A stretch of DNA of 64,000 nt from NCBI GenBank assembly GCA_035359995.1, contig DAORZT010000001.1:32962-96961 (forward strand), read 5' to 3'. Within the stretch, counting starts at the first letter, position 1. Each line of letters opens with the position of its first letter. A program made the translations under genes and the position numbers. The notes beneath the pieces were generated by a model. That model saw only the letters and a program-made list of their open reading frames with translations, did not search any database and was not told where the DNA came from. This document shows positions 1-8,297 of this stretch, piece by piece. The DNA is from JAKPCT01 sp029553165 (GTDB taxonomy: Bacteria; Bacillota; UBA4882; UBA8346).

Positions 1-2
1 CT

Positions 3-137
3 CTTGTAATTGCCGGATTAGCCGCGGAAGGATTAACCGAGTTAGAGGGAACAACCTTCTTAGACCGTGGCTATGTTGACCTTGAAGCAAAGCTTTCCGG
101 ATTGGGAGCGGCGATTAAACGGATAACCTATGCTTAA
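3..137 (+). CDS. murA: UDP-N-acetylglucosamine 1-carboxyvinyltransferase, C-terminal end (partial)
   Basis: Only the last 44 codons are inside the window; the reading frame runs in from the left edge and stops at TAA 135-137. The peptide includes LVIAGLAAEGLTELEGT, then LDRGYVDLEAKLSGLGA, which matches the conserved end of MurA/EPSP-synthase-fold enolpyruvyl transferases (the DRGY..LxxKLxxLGA signature). MurA makes the first committed step of peptidoglycan synthesis in the cytoplasm. A strong hairpin terminator follows 57 bases later, so this is probably the last gene of its transcript. The catalytic residues lie outside the window. Confidence 0.85.
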   Translation, partial: LVIAGLAAEGLTELEGTTFLDRGYVDLEAKLSGLGAAIKRITYA

Positions 138-193
138 ATGTATATCAATAACCTGTTCATCAGTTTTTATTATTTCAATCTTCTGTGCTTAGG

Positions 194-234
194 AAGCTGT
201 TGCAAAATTGAATATTTTTGCAACAGCTTTTTGC
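194..234 (+). terminator. Rho-independent terminator after murA
   Basis: A perfect 14-bp stem has arms at 194-207 (AAGCTGTTGCAAAA) and 216-229, an 8-base loop, and a run of T after it. The same 14-bp arms with a different loop recur at 54070-54105. Confidence 0.9.
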
Positions 235-344
235 TTCATAATCAAGGAAACAAAAGACATTACCGAATATTTTTAAAGGAGTATTCTCCAGATCAGCGAA
301 AATATTAATTAGGGAGAAGAATTGATCCCATTATGGAGGCGAAG

Positions 345-1517
345 ATGAATATTAACCGGATTTTCTTAATTGTTTTGGACGGAGTTGGTGTTGGCGAGTT
401 GCCGGATGCCGCCCGTTACGGCGATAGTGGTAGTAATTCGATTGGCAATACGGCTCAAAAACTGGAGGATGGTCTTCATCTACCGGTCTTTGAGAGGTTG
501 GGGTTGGGAAAATTAACTAAGATTAAGGGTGTTTCTGCGGATGTTAGTACCGGGATCTATGGCAAAATGATCGAGCGTTCTGCCGGAAAAGATACGACAA
601 CCGGTCACTGGGAGATGTCCGGTATTATCTTGGAACAGCCGTTTCCGGTTTACCCCAATGGTTTTCCGGAGCCAATCATAGCTGAATTTATCAAGCAGAC
701 CGGCCGTGGTGTGATTGGTAATAAAGTAGCTTCGGGTACGGTAATCATCGATGAATTAGGGGCAAAACACCTGCAAACCGGAGATTTAATTGTTTATACG
801 TCAGCAGACAGTGTTTTCCAGATTGCTGCTCATGAAGATATTGTTTCCAATGAAGAGCTATATCGTTATTGTGAGATTGCCAGGCGGATTCTGACCGGCG
901 GACATGCAGTCGGTCGCGTTATTGCCAGACCGTTTACCGGTAAGCCGGGGGCATTTTATCGGACAGCGGGTCGTAAGGATTTCTCGTTGGAACCGATTGG
1001 ACCAACGGTGCTCGACAGAGTAAAAGCGGCCGGATTAACTGTTTATGGGGTTGGCAAGATTGAAGATATCTTTTGTAACCGTGGTTTGACTGATTCGAAC
1101 CATACCCATAATAATCAGGAAACACTGGAGTTTGTGAGTCATTTGATCAAACAGGATTTCAAGGGATTGGTGTTTGCAAATTGTATTGACTTTGATATGG
1201 TATATGGCCATCGGAACGATTATTTAGGTTATGCCCAAGCTTTGCAGGAGGTTGACCGCTGGCTTGATAATAATTTAAAGAATCTTCGGGAGGGTGATTT
1301 AATAATTATCACTGGGGATCATGGCTGTGATCCGACTACTCCCAGTACCGATCATTCCCGGGAATATACTCCGCTGTTAATTACGGGACCAAACTTGCCG
1401 GAGGGGATTGATTTGGGAATTCGAAATACTTTTGCTGATATTGCCGCGTCAATTTGTTATTGGTTTGGATTGGAGCCATTACCTGTCGGGGAAGAGTTTG
1501 CCAGTTTAATAAAGTAA
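345..1517 (+). CDS. deoB: Phosphopentomutase
   Basis: Interconverts (deoxy)ribose 1-phosphate and 5-phosphate in nucleoside salvage, in the cytoplasm. The 390-residue length is normal for the family. Alkaline-phosphatase-superfamily metal motifs are visible: LDGVGVGELPDA near the N-terminus, the phosphothreonine motif DTTTGHWE (residues 83-90), DFDMVYGHRND, and TGDHGCDPTTPSTDHSREY near the C-terminus. I start at ATG 345 because GGAGG at 335-339 sits 5 bases before it; an in-frame ATG at 333 overlaps that site and is unlikely. pdp follows after 18 bases, so the two genes form a nucleoside-degradation operon: Pdp releases the sugar 1-phosphate that DeoB isomerises. Confidence 0.95.
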   Translation: MNINRIFLIVLDGVGVGELPDAARYGDSGSNSIGNTAQKLEDGLHLPVFERLGLGKLTKIKGVSADVSTGIYGKMIERSAGKDTTTGHWEMSGIILEQPFPVYPNGFPEPIIAEFIKQTGRGVIGNKVASGTVIIDELGAKHLQTGDLIVYTSADSVFQIAAHEDIVSNEELYRYCEIARRILTGGHAVGRVIARPFTGKPGAFYRTAGRKDFSLEPIGPTVLDRVKAAGLTVYGVGKIEDIFCNRGLTDSNHTHNNQETLEFVSHLIKQDFKGLVFANCIDFDMVYGHRNDYLGYAQALQEVDRWLDNNLKNLREGDLIIITGDHGCDPTTPSTDHSREYTPLLITGPNLPEGIDLGIRNTFADIAASICYWFGLEPLPVGEEFASLIK

Positions 1518-1535
1518 GCCAGGGAGGTGTTCCTG

Positions 1536-2837
1536 ATGCGGGTTTACGATCTGATTTGGAAGAAACGTGAAGGTAAGGAGTTGACCAAGGCGGAGATTGA
1601 CTTTTTAATCGCCGGTTATGCCAAAGGGGAGATCCCTGACTATCAGATGAGCGCTTGGTGTATGGCTGTCTATTTTAAGGGGATGAGTTTTGAGGAGGCT
1701 ACCGCTTTAACCTTAGCGATGGTAAATTCCGGGCGGCAGGTTGACCTTTCAAGAATCAACGGAACCAAGGTTGATAAGCACAGTACCGGTGGTGTTGGTG
1801 ATAAAACTTCGTTAGTGTTGCTTCCGGCAGTCGCTGCCGCAGGGATCCCGGTGGCCAAGATGTCGGGAAGAGGGCTGGGGCATACTGGCGGTACATTAGA
1901 TAAATTAGAGTCAATCCCCGGCTTTAAAACAGCGATCGATCCCGAACAATTCTTTCGTCAAGTCGAGCAGATTGGAATGGTATTGGCGGGTCAAACCGCA
2001 GATTTAGTACCGGCTGACAAGAAGTTATATGCTTTGCGGGATCTGACGGCAACGGTTGAAAGCATTCCGTTGATCGCCAGTAGTATTGTTTCTAAAAAAC
2101 TGGCTTCGGGGGCAGATGCTGTTGTTTTAGATGTCAAGTATGGTGATGGCGCATTTATGAATCAGTATCAGGCTGCTTTGGAATTAGCCCAAACGATGGT
2201 GGAGATCGGAAACCGTTCGGGGCGGCGTTTTAAGGCGGTTTTAAGCAGTATGGAACAGCCGCTGGGAATGGCCATCGGAAACAGTCTGGAAGTAGCTGAA
2301 GCGATCACCACATTAAAAGGGAACGGTCCTGCAGACCTTACCGAATTATGTACGGTGTTAGGCGGAGTCATGCTGTGGCTGGCAGGAAAGGCGGACACAA
2401 TTGACGCCGGTTCGGAAATCATCAGCGAGATTATTTACTCGGGAAAAGGGCTGCAAAAGTTTCAAGAGTTTGTTCAGGCGCAAGGAGGTAACTCTCTGGT
2501 TGTTGATGAACCGGACCTGTTACCCCGGGCCAAAGTGATCAAAAAGGTTATTGCGGATCAAGAAGGTTGGGTTGAGCGGATCTCATGCCGGGAGCTTGGT
2601 CTGATCTCAATGCGGTTAGGTTCAGGCCGGACGAAGTTAGAAGATGTAATCTATCCTGAAGTGGGTATTGTTATCAATAAAAAAGTCGGCGACTATATCA
2701 AGGCCGGTGAGGTTATCGCTGAAATTCATGCGTTGACAGAAACGGCCGCGGATTTGGCTACCACAGAAATCCGAGATTGTTATCTTTTAACGCAGCAACC
2801 TGTTGCTAAACCTGAATTGATCAAGGCGATTATTTAA
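1536..2837 (+). CDS. pdp: Pyrimidine-nucleoside phosphorylase
   Basis: Phosphorolysis of uridine, deoxyuridine or thymidine to base and sugar 1-phosphate. 433 residues, normal for the family. The phosphate-binding signature KHSTGGVGDKTSL and the following KMSGRGLGHTGGTLDKLES segment are intact, and a C-terminal PYNP domain with a biotinyl/lipoyl-like hammerhead occupies roughly the last 90 residues. ATG 1536 is chosen because AGGGAGG at 1521-1527 lies 8 bases upstream; the in-frame GTG at 1527 overlaps that site. Second gene of the deoB-pdp operon. No clear terminator follows; a 223-base gap precedes rnfC. Confidence 0.94.
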   Translation: MRVYDLIWKKREGKELTKAEIDFLIAGYAKGEIPDYQMSAWCMAVYFKGMSFEEATALTLAMVNSGRQVDLSRINGTKVDKHSTGGVGDKTSLVLLPAVAAAGIPVAKMSGRGLGHTGGTLDKLESIPGFKTAIDPEQFFRQVEQIGMVLAGQTADLVPADKKLYALRDLTATVESIPLIASSIVSKKLASGADAVVLDVKYGDGAFMNQYQAALELAQTMVEIGNRSGRRFKAVLSSMEQPLGMAIGNSLEVAEAITTLKGNGPADLTELCTVLGGVMLWLAGKADTIDAGSEIISEIIYSGKGLQKFQEFVQAQGGNSLVVDEPDLLPRAKVIKKVIADQEGWVERISCRELGLISMRLGSGRTKLEDVIYPEVGIVINKKVGDYIKAGEVIAEIHALTETAADLATTEIRDCYLLTQQPVAKPELIKAII

Positions 2838-2988
2838 ATATTCTATTGGGTTATTGAGCTGAATTTTGGAATAAAAAGCGAATCAATTTCATAAGTTTTC
2901 CATGGTTACTAAAACTTTAATTAATTATGGCCAGATTAGTAGTTGTAATGCTTTTGCCATTTATGAAAAAAATACTCTCAAAATAGTC

Positions 2989-3017
2989 TTGTTCCGTATC
3001 GCGGAATAAGTTATTAT
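2989..3017 (+). promoter_or_regulatory. Candidate rnf promoter with overlapping inverted repeat
   Basis: TTGTTC (2989-2994) and TATTAT (3012-3017) are spaced 17 bases apart and resemble a weak -35 and a good -10. An inverted repeat TTGTTCCG-N5-CGGAATAA (2989-2996 and 3002-3009, one mismatch) overlaps the -35 and spacer, so a repressor could act there. It is not a Rex-type site (TTGT...ACAA). The start of rnfC is about 44 bases downstream. Confidence 0.4.
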
Positions 3018-3060
3018 TTAAAGAGGGCTTTTTTCAAGTTTTTTGATATGAGGTGACAAA

Positions 3061-4377
3061 ATGCGCGCTAAAACTTTTCGTGGTGGGATTCATCTGCATT
3101 ACCACAAGGAAGCGACTGCATCGAAAAGTATTGTTGAACTTCCGGAACCGTCACAGGTAACGTTACCGGTGCAACAACACCTGGGGGCTCCGGCGGAGGT
3201 CTGTGTCAGAGTTGGAGATCAGGTGAAAATTGGCGATGTCGTTGCTGTTGCGAAAGGATTTGTTTCTGCTCCGGTCCATGCGAGTATTCCCGGAAAAGTA
3301 ATTGCAATCAGTGATCTACCCCATCCTATTGGAAAAAATATCACTGCAGTAACAATCCAAAATGACCAAACCGGTGCAACATCCTTTCGGGCACCCAGCC
3401 AATTAGATGAGTTAAGCGCAGTTGATATCAAAGAATTAATGCAACAGATTGGTCTTGTTGGCATGGGCGGAGCCGGTTTTCCGACCCATGTAAAATATCA
3501 CCCGCCTGAAGGAAAGAAGATTGAAACAGTCATCTTAAACGGTGCCGAATGTGAACCTTATTTAACCTGTGATCACCGTTTGATGGTTGAGTATCCTAAA
3601 AAAGTAATCCTCGGTTTGCAGGCGATGATGAAGGCGGCCGGAGTTGAAGAGGGTTTCATTGGAATCGAATTAAATAAGCCCGATGCCATTGAAATCTTAA
3701 CTAAAGAGGCGTCAGTTGATCCCCGTATTAAAGTAGTTCCTCTGGAAGTTAAATATCCGCAAGGCGAAGAGAAGATGTTGATCAGCGCGGTCACAAACCG
3801 GACCGTACCTGCAGGGGGATTGCCGGTGGATGTTGGAGTTGTTGTAAATAATGTTGCAACGGCAGTGGTCCTTGCTGAGGCGATTTTAGAAGGTTCTCCT
3901 TTATATAACCGGATTGTCACTGTCACCGGAGCTGTCCAAAACCCACAGAATCTGCGAGTCCGACTGGGGACAGCAGTACGGGAATTGGTTGACTTCTGTG
4001 GTGGTTTTACCGGGACACCGGGAAGGCTTGTCTTAGGCGGGCCAATGACCGGACCAGCGCAATACCGGTTGGATCTCCCGGTGATCAAGACCACTTCCGG
4101 TGTTCTGGTCCAAGATCGTGGTCATATTAGGCTCCTCGAAAGCACCCCCTGTGTCCGTTGTGCCAAGTGTGTTGATGTTTGCCCCTATAATTTACTGCCC
4201 TGTTTGATCGTTGATTCAATTGATGCTAAAAATTTTGCACAGGCTGAAACGTATGGGCTGATGGATTGCCGGGAATGTGGCGCTTGTACTTTTGTTTGTC
4301 CGGCGCAACGCCCGCTCGTCCAAAGTATTAAATACGCAAAAAATAAAGTGATTGCAGCTAAGAAAAAAAATGCTTAA
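3061..4377 (+). CDS. rnfC: Rnf complex subunit C (NADH/flavin-binding, two 4Fe-4S clusters)
   Basis: Peripheral cytoplasmic subunit of the ion-pumping ferredoxin:NAD+ oxidoreductase, where NAD(H) is bound. 438 residues, normal for the Clostridia-type subunit. The N-terminal FRGGIHLHYHKEAT is typical. A glycine-rich nucleotide-binding region GLVGMGGAGFPTHVKY lies at about residues 132-147, and ILNGAECEPYLTCDHR follows. Two C-terminal 4Fe-4S motifs are intact: CVRCAKCVDVCP and CRECGACTFVCP. AGGTGA sits upstream of ATG 3061. First gene of rnfCDGEAB, the order found in Acetobacterium and Clostridium. Confidence 0.95.
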   Translation: MRAKTFRGGIHLHYHKEATASKSIVELPEPSQVTLPVQQHLGAPAEVCVRVGDQVKIGDVVAVAKGFVSAPVHASIPGKVIAISDLPHPIGKNITAVTIQNDQTGATSFRAPSQLDELSAVDIKELMQQIGLVGMGGAGFPTHVKYHPPEGKKIETVILNGAECEPYLTCDHRLMVEYPKKVILGLQAMMKAAGVEEGFIGIELNKPDAIEILTKEASVDPRIKVVPLEVKYPQGEEKMLISAVTNRTVPAGGLPVDVGVVVNNVATAVVLAEAILEGSPLYNRIVTVTGAVQNPQNLRVRLGTAVRELVDFCGGFTGTPGRLVLGGPMTGPAQYRLDLPVIKTTSGVLVQDRGHIRLLESTPCVRCAKCVDVCPYNLLPCLIVDSIDAKNFAQAETYGLMDCRECGACTFVCPAQRPLVQSIKYAKNKVIAAKKKNA

Positions 4378-4424
4378 GTGGCTGATATTTTTTGATTCTT
4401 TTTGATGAAAGGGGAGGTCAGATG

Positions 4425-5393
4425 ATGGATACGCAGGTGGTAGTCTCACCGGCGCCTCATATAACCGACGTTCTAACCACGGAAAAAGCAATGAGATTGG
4501 TGATGATTGCTTTATTGCCGGCAACACTTTTCAGTATTTGGAACTTTGGATTTAAGGCGTTAGTTTTAATAATTGTTTCAATGATAACGGCGATCGGGAC
4601 CGAGTTTGTCATTCAGAAACTTACCAAAAAAACAATAACTGTTAATGACGGCAGCGCCGCTTTAACGGGATTACTGTTAGCCTTAACCGTTACTCCGGAG
4701 TTACCGGTTTTAATTATCGTAGTTGGTGCAGTTGTTGCAATTGCATTGGGAAAACATATTTTTGGAGGGTTGGGATATAATCTATTCAATCCGGCCTTGA
4801 TTGGACGGGCTTTTATGTTAGCTTCATGGCCGGCAGCGATGATTACATGGTCATGGCCGAAGAATGGATTGGCCTGGGCAGGAGCAAATGCTGATGCTAT
4901 TGCCGGGGCTACCGTCCTTAATCTTGAAAAAGCCGGAATCCTGCAAAAAATGGGATTAAAAGTACCATATCTTAATTTATTGATCGGCAATATCTCGGGT
5001 TCACTTGGCGAAACCTCAACGCTTTTACTTCTGTTAGGTGGTTTATTCTTGATTATTACCAAAGTAATCGACTGGCGGATTCCCGTTTCTTATTTGAGTT
5101 CAGTCTTGATACTTTCCTTGATATTTCAAAAAGATCCGTTACTGTATCTAATGGCTGGAGGTCTGATGTTAGGTGCTTTCTTTATGGCCACTGACTGGGT
5201 AACCTCACCGATTACCAAAAAAGGCCGGATTTATTTTGGGATTGGGTGTGGAATTATCACAGTGATTATCAGGATTTTTGGCGGTTATCCCGAAGGGGTA
5301 TGCTATTCGATCCTGATCATGAATGCCGTAACTCCTTTATTAGATCGTTTGACGATTCCCAAACGGTTTGGGGAGGTGAAAGCCCGTGGATAA
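4425..5393 (+). CDS. rnfD: Rnf complex subunit D (membrane, FMN-bearing)
   Basis: Integral membrane subunit of the Rnf/NQR family with many hydrophobic segments. The family motif around the covalent FMN-threonine is visible as AIAGATVLNL (the S/T-G/A-A-T type site), and the NLFNPALIGRAFML segment is characteristic. 322 residues. I choose ATG 4425, 7 bases after GGGGAGG (4411-4417); ATG 4422 is a 4-base-spaced alternative, and an upstream in-frame TTG at 4392 has no ribosome binding site. The stop overlaps the start of rnfG by 8 bases, implying translational coupling. Confidence 0.93.
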   Translation: MDTQVVVSPAPHITDVLTTEKAMRLVMIALLPATLFSIWNFGFKALVLIIVSMITAIGTEFVIQKLTKKTITVNDGSAALTGLLLALTVTPELPVLIIVVGAVVAIALGKHIFGGLGYNLFNPALIGRAFMLASWPAAMITWSWPKNGLAWAGANADAIAGATVLNLEKAGILQKMGLKVPYLNLLIGNISGSLGETSTLLLLLGGLFLIITKVIDWRIPVSYLSSVLILSLIFQKDPLLYLMAGGLMLGAFFMATDWVTSPITKKGRIYFGIGCGIITVIIRIFGGYPEGVCYSILIMNAVTPLLDRLTIPKRFGEVKARG

Positions 5394-6027
5394 ATTTTAT
5401 TTGCGGTTGATGCTGGTGTTAGCCCTAATTTGTGGAATTGCCGGCTGTACTTTAGCGTTGGTCAATTCTTACACCGAACCGATTATTGCCAAATATAAAG
5501 CTCAAGCTGAAATCAAAGCGTATCAGAAAGCTTTACCGGAGGCAGAACGCTTCATTGATGATCCTGAATTAATTAAAGTTGTCAAAGATAATCCCAATTA
5601 CAAAGGGATTCAGAGTTTGAAGGTTGGCCTTAAAAACGGGCAACGAATCGGTTTGGTCTTTAAAGTGGCAACTTCGGGATATAGCAGTGATATTCAAATG
5701 CTGGTCGGGATTAACAGTGATGGTCAATTGTACCAGGTATTGATTTTAGACCAACAAGAGACTCCGGGTTTGGGAAGCAGGATAACTGACACCGAGTTTA
5801 TCGGTCAAAAAGCAATTTATAACAGCGGGACCAAGAAGCTGGCGCTTACTAAAGACGGTGGTTCGGTGCAAGCAGTTACAGGAGCCACAATCTCGTCACG
5901 GGCGGTAGTCAGAGGTATCAATCAAGCCCTGGCTGCCTATCAAAGTTTCAATAATGCAACGAATGATGCAGCCGGTGCCAGTGATCACAACGATGTCGAT
6001 GCGACTACTGGGGCAACAACGAAATGA
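5386..6027 (+). CDS. rnfG: Rnf complex subunit G (covalent FMN, extra C-terminal motif)
   Basis: Membrane-anchored FMN-binding electron carrier. One N-terminal transmembrane helix (about residues 6-26) is followed by an extracytoplasmic FMN-binding domain. The expected flavinylation site is VTGATIS with Thr168. Oddly, the position where ApbE targets usually have Asp (three residues before the Gly-Ala-Thr core, as in D-x-x-S/T-G-A-T) is Gln162, while a second, fully consensus motif DATTGAT (residues 205-211) sits at the very C-terminus after an acidic, Asn/Asp-rich linker. GTG start with GGGAGGTG 7 bases upstream. It overlaps rnfD by 8 bases. Confidence 0.92.
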   Translation: MDKFYLRLMLVLALICGIAGCTLALVNSYTEPIIAKYKAQAEIKAYQKALPEAERFIDDPELIKVVKDNPNYKGIQSLKVGLKNGQRIGLVFKVATSGYSSDIQMLVGINSDGQLYQVLILDQQETPGLGSRITDTEFIGQKAIYNSGTKKLALTKDGGSVQAVTGATISSRAVVRGINQALAAYQSFNNATNDAAGASDHNDVDATTGATTK

Positions 6028-6057
6028 GCAGTTGTTACTTGGTTGGAGGTGAAACAG

Positions 6058-6726
6058 TTGAGTTTTAGAAAGATTGTTAAGAATGGTTTAATTGACGAAA
6101 ACCCGACCTTCAGACTGGTATTGGGAATGTGTCCGACTTTGGCCATCAGCACTTCGGTCGTTAACGGGATTGGAATGGGATTGGCGGCTACTTTTGTTTT
6201 AATCGGATCAAATGTCTTAATTTCATTGGTTAAAAATATTATTCCCGAGGAGATCCGTATTCCGGCCTATGTGGTTATTATCGCAACTTTTGTAACGATT
6301 GTTGACAAATTGATGGCTGCTTTTGTTCCCGGAATTCATGGTGTTTTAGGAATCTATATCCCCTTGATCGTCGTGAACTGTATCATTTTGGCGCGTGCTG
6401 AAGCGTTTGCATCCAAAAACAGTGTCGGACGTTCTTTTGCTGACGGAGTCGGAATGGGTTTGGGTTTTACATTGGCGTTGACGGTTATCAGTATCATTCG
6501 GGAGTTTTTGGGAACCGGCAACTTACTGGTCGCCAAGGATTTTGATTTTAATGGCTTGAGTTCGCTGTTGCCAACGGGTTTGGCAACCACGTTGAAGAAT
6601 GCGGCAGCATTAATTATGATCTTACCTCCGGGAGCCTTTATCACCCTTGGGTTAATGTTAGGGCTTTTAAACTACTTGAGTCAACGGAAGTCCAAAGTCC
6701 AAAAGGAGGTAAGTGTCGATGGTTGA
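6058..6726 (+). CDS. rnfE: Rnf complex subunit E (membrane)
   Basis: Integral membrane subunit homologous to NqrD, about six transmembrane segments. Conserved pieces include GLIDENPTFRLVLGMCPTLA at the N-terminus, whose Cys helps ligate the intramembrane Fe-S centre shared with RnfA, and IIVPLIVVNCIILARAEAFA-like text mid-protein. 222 residues. TTG 6058 is chosen because GGAGG at 6045-6049 is 8 bases upstream; an in-frame TTG at 6043 overlaps that site. The gene overlaps rnfA by 8 bases. Confidence 0.93.
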   Translation: MSFRKIVKNGLIDENPTFRLVLGMCPTLAISTSVVNGIGMGLAATFVLIGSNVLISLVKNIIPEEIRIPAYVVIIATFVTIVDKLMAAFVPGIHGVLGIYIPLIVVNCIILARAEAFASKNSVGRSFADGVGMGLGFTLALTVISIIREFLGTGNLLVAKDFDFNGLSSLLPTGLATTLKNAAALIMILPPGAFITLGLMLGLLNYLSQRKSKVQKEVSVDG

Positions 6727-7366
6727 ATATCTGGTACTCATCTTTAGTGCGATCTTAGTAAATAACTTTGTCTTAGCCCGATTTTTAGGAATCTGTCCTT
6801 TCTTAGGAGTCTCGAAACAGGTTGATACTGCTTTGGGAATGGGTTTTGCAGTCACTTTTGTGATGGGGTTGGCTTCAGGCATGACTTATTTGGTGCAAGA
6901 ATGGATTCTTGACTATTTTCAAATTGGATTTTTACAGACGCTTACCTTTATTCTGGTAATTGCGGTTTTAGTCCAGTTTGTTGAGATGGTTATTAAGAAA
7001 ACAAGTCCGTCGCTGTATCAGGCATTGGGAATCTACTTACCGTTGATTACCACTAACTGTGCGGTATTAGGGGTAACCATCATTAATTTTAACAACAATT
7101 ACGGTTTTTTAAAGTCAGTAATTAATGGAGTTGCCGCCGCGCTTGGATTTACACTGGCAATTGTCCTGTTTGCCGGTATCAGGGAGCGGATGGCCAATGC
7201 ACCGATTCCCAAGTCATTACATGGTTTTCCGATTACTTTACTGACAGCCGGATTGTTATCAATGGCTTTTCTGGGCTTCAGCGGGCTTAATCTCGAACGT
7301 TTCTTTCAGTATTTTGCAACTTTCAGTTGGTCTGATTATCAATCATATTTAAATGGACTCTTCTAG
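6719..7366 (+). CDS. rnfA: Rnf complex subunit A (membrane)
   Basis: Integral membrane subunit homologous to NqrE, paired with RnfE in an inverted arrangement. LVNNFVLARFLGICPFLGVS at residues 14-33 is a family signature and carries the Cys of the intramembrane cluster; LITTNCAVLGV is the second conserved Cys region. 215 residues. ATG 6719 follows GGAGG (6705-6709) by 9 bases; the in-frame GTG at 6713 is too close. Start overlaps the end of rnfE, so the two are likely translated together. Confidence 0.94.
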   Translation: MVEYLVLIFSAILVNNFVLARFLGICPFLGVSKQVDTALGMGFAVTFVMGLASGMTYLVQEWILDYFQIGFLQTLTFILVIAVLVQFVEMVIKKTSPSLYQALGIYLPLITTNCAVLGVTIINFNNNYGFLKSVINGVAAALGFTLAIVLFAGIRERMANAPIPKSLHGFPITLLTAGLLSMAFLGFSGLNLERFFQYFATFSWSDYQSYLNGLF

Positions 7367-7381
7367 TCCGGAGGGAAGAAG

Positions 7382-8239
7382 ATGAAATTAGATGTAGTTA
7401 TTACTGCAACATTAGTGTTGCTTAGCATGGGAGTTATTTTTGGCTTGATCCTGGCAATAGCTTCGAGATTATTAAGGATTGAAAGTGATCCTAAAATTGG
7501 TGAGATTACTGCTGTTTTACCAGGAGCAAATTGTGGTGCCTGTGGTTATGCCGGATGTAGCGGTTTAGCGGAGGCGATTGTGAGTGGAATCGCTCCCATC
7601 AATGCTTGTCCGGTTGGAAAAGCTGCTTGTGCCGAAAAGATTGCAGCGATTATGGGACTCGAACTAACCGCCGAGATTAAGCCTAAAAATGCACACTTGG
7701 TATGCCAGGGAGGAAAGAGCGAGCGGGTTGAACGTTTTTGGTATATGGGAATTGCCGATTGTGCGGCTGCTGATATGTTGAATGGCGGCCCGAAATTATG
7801 TGAATTTGGTTGTTTGGGTTTGGGTAATTGCGTAAGAGCTTGTTTATTTGACGCAATCCGGATTAATGAGAATGGATTGCCGGAGATTGATCCGGAGCTG
7901 TGTACCGGCTGCGGTGCCTGTGTCAGGACTTGTCCACGCCAATTGATCAAACTGATTGACGACAGCTACCGGGTGATGGTACTCTGTAAGAGTCACAGTA
8001 AAGGGCCGGACGTAAGAAAAGCCTGTAAGATTGGTTGTATTGGCTGTGGAATCTGCGCTAAAAATTGTCCGGCTGAGGCAATTAAGATCACTAATAGCTT
8101 AGCGGAGATCAATCCGGAGTTATGTACTGCCTGTGGAATTTGTATTGAAAAATGTCCAATGAAAACGATTCGCAGTATTATCAATATTCATTCTAAACCT
8201 GAATCTGAAAAACAAGATTCCGAAGTTAAAGTAATCTAG
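7382..8239 (+). CDS. rnfB: Rnf complex subunit B (multi-cluster ferredoxin-like)
   Basis: Entry point for electrons from reduced ferredoxin. An N-terminal transmembrane helix (about residues 5-27) is followed by the 4Fe-4S motif CGACGYAGC with a later Cys (NACPVGK), then four ferredoxin-type motifs: CLGLGNCVRAC, CTGCGACVRTCP, CIGCGICAKNCP and CTACGICIEKCP. 285 residues, normal for clostridial RnfB. GGAGG lies just before ATG 7382. Last rnf gene; a terminator hairpin follows at 8253. No apbE gene, needed to flavinylate RnfD/RnfG, is present in the window. Confidence 0.94.
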   Translation: MKLDVVITATLVLLSMGVIFGLILAIASRLLRIESDPKIGEITAVLPGANCGACGYAGCSGLAEAIVSGIAPINACPVGKAACAEKIAAIMGLELTAEIKPKNAHLVCQGGKSERVERFWYMGIADCAAADMLNGGPKLCEFGCLGLGNCVRACLFDAIRINENGLPEIDPELCTGCGACVRTCPRQLIKLIDDSYRVMVLCKSHSKGPDVRKACKIGCIGCGICAKNCPAEAIKITNSLAEINPELCTACGICIEKCPMKTIRSIINIHSKPESEKQDSEVKVI

Positions 8240-8252
8240 TTGCAGTATTAAA

Positions 8253-8278
8253 ATGCCGGATTAACCGGTATTTTTTTT
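8253..8278 (+). terminator. Terminator after rnfB
   Basis: Stem ATGCCGG/CCGGTAT with one G-U pair (8253-8271), then eight T. It separates the rnf operon from the DedA gene, although the DedA ribosome binding site is only about 10 bases further, so partial readthrough is possible. Confidence 0.8.
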
Positions 8279-8297
8279 AAAAAGTGATGGAGGATTA

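Noticed and set aside
3573..4094. 173-codon minus-strand frame inside rnfC
   Set aside because: Shadow of rnfC on the opposite strand; low-complexity Ser/Thr/Pro composition typical of antisense frames.
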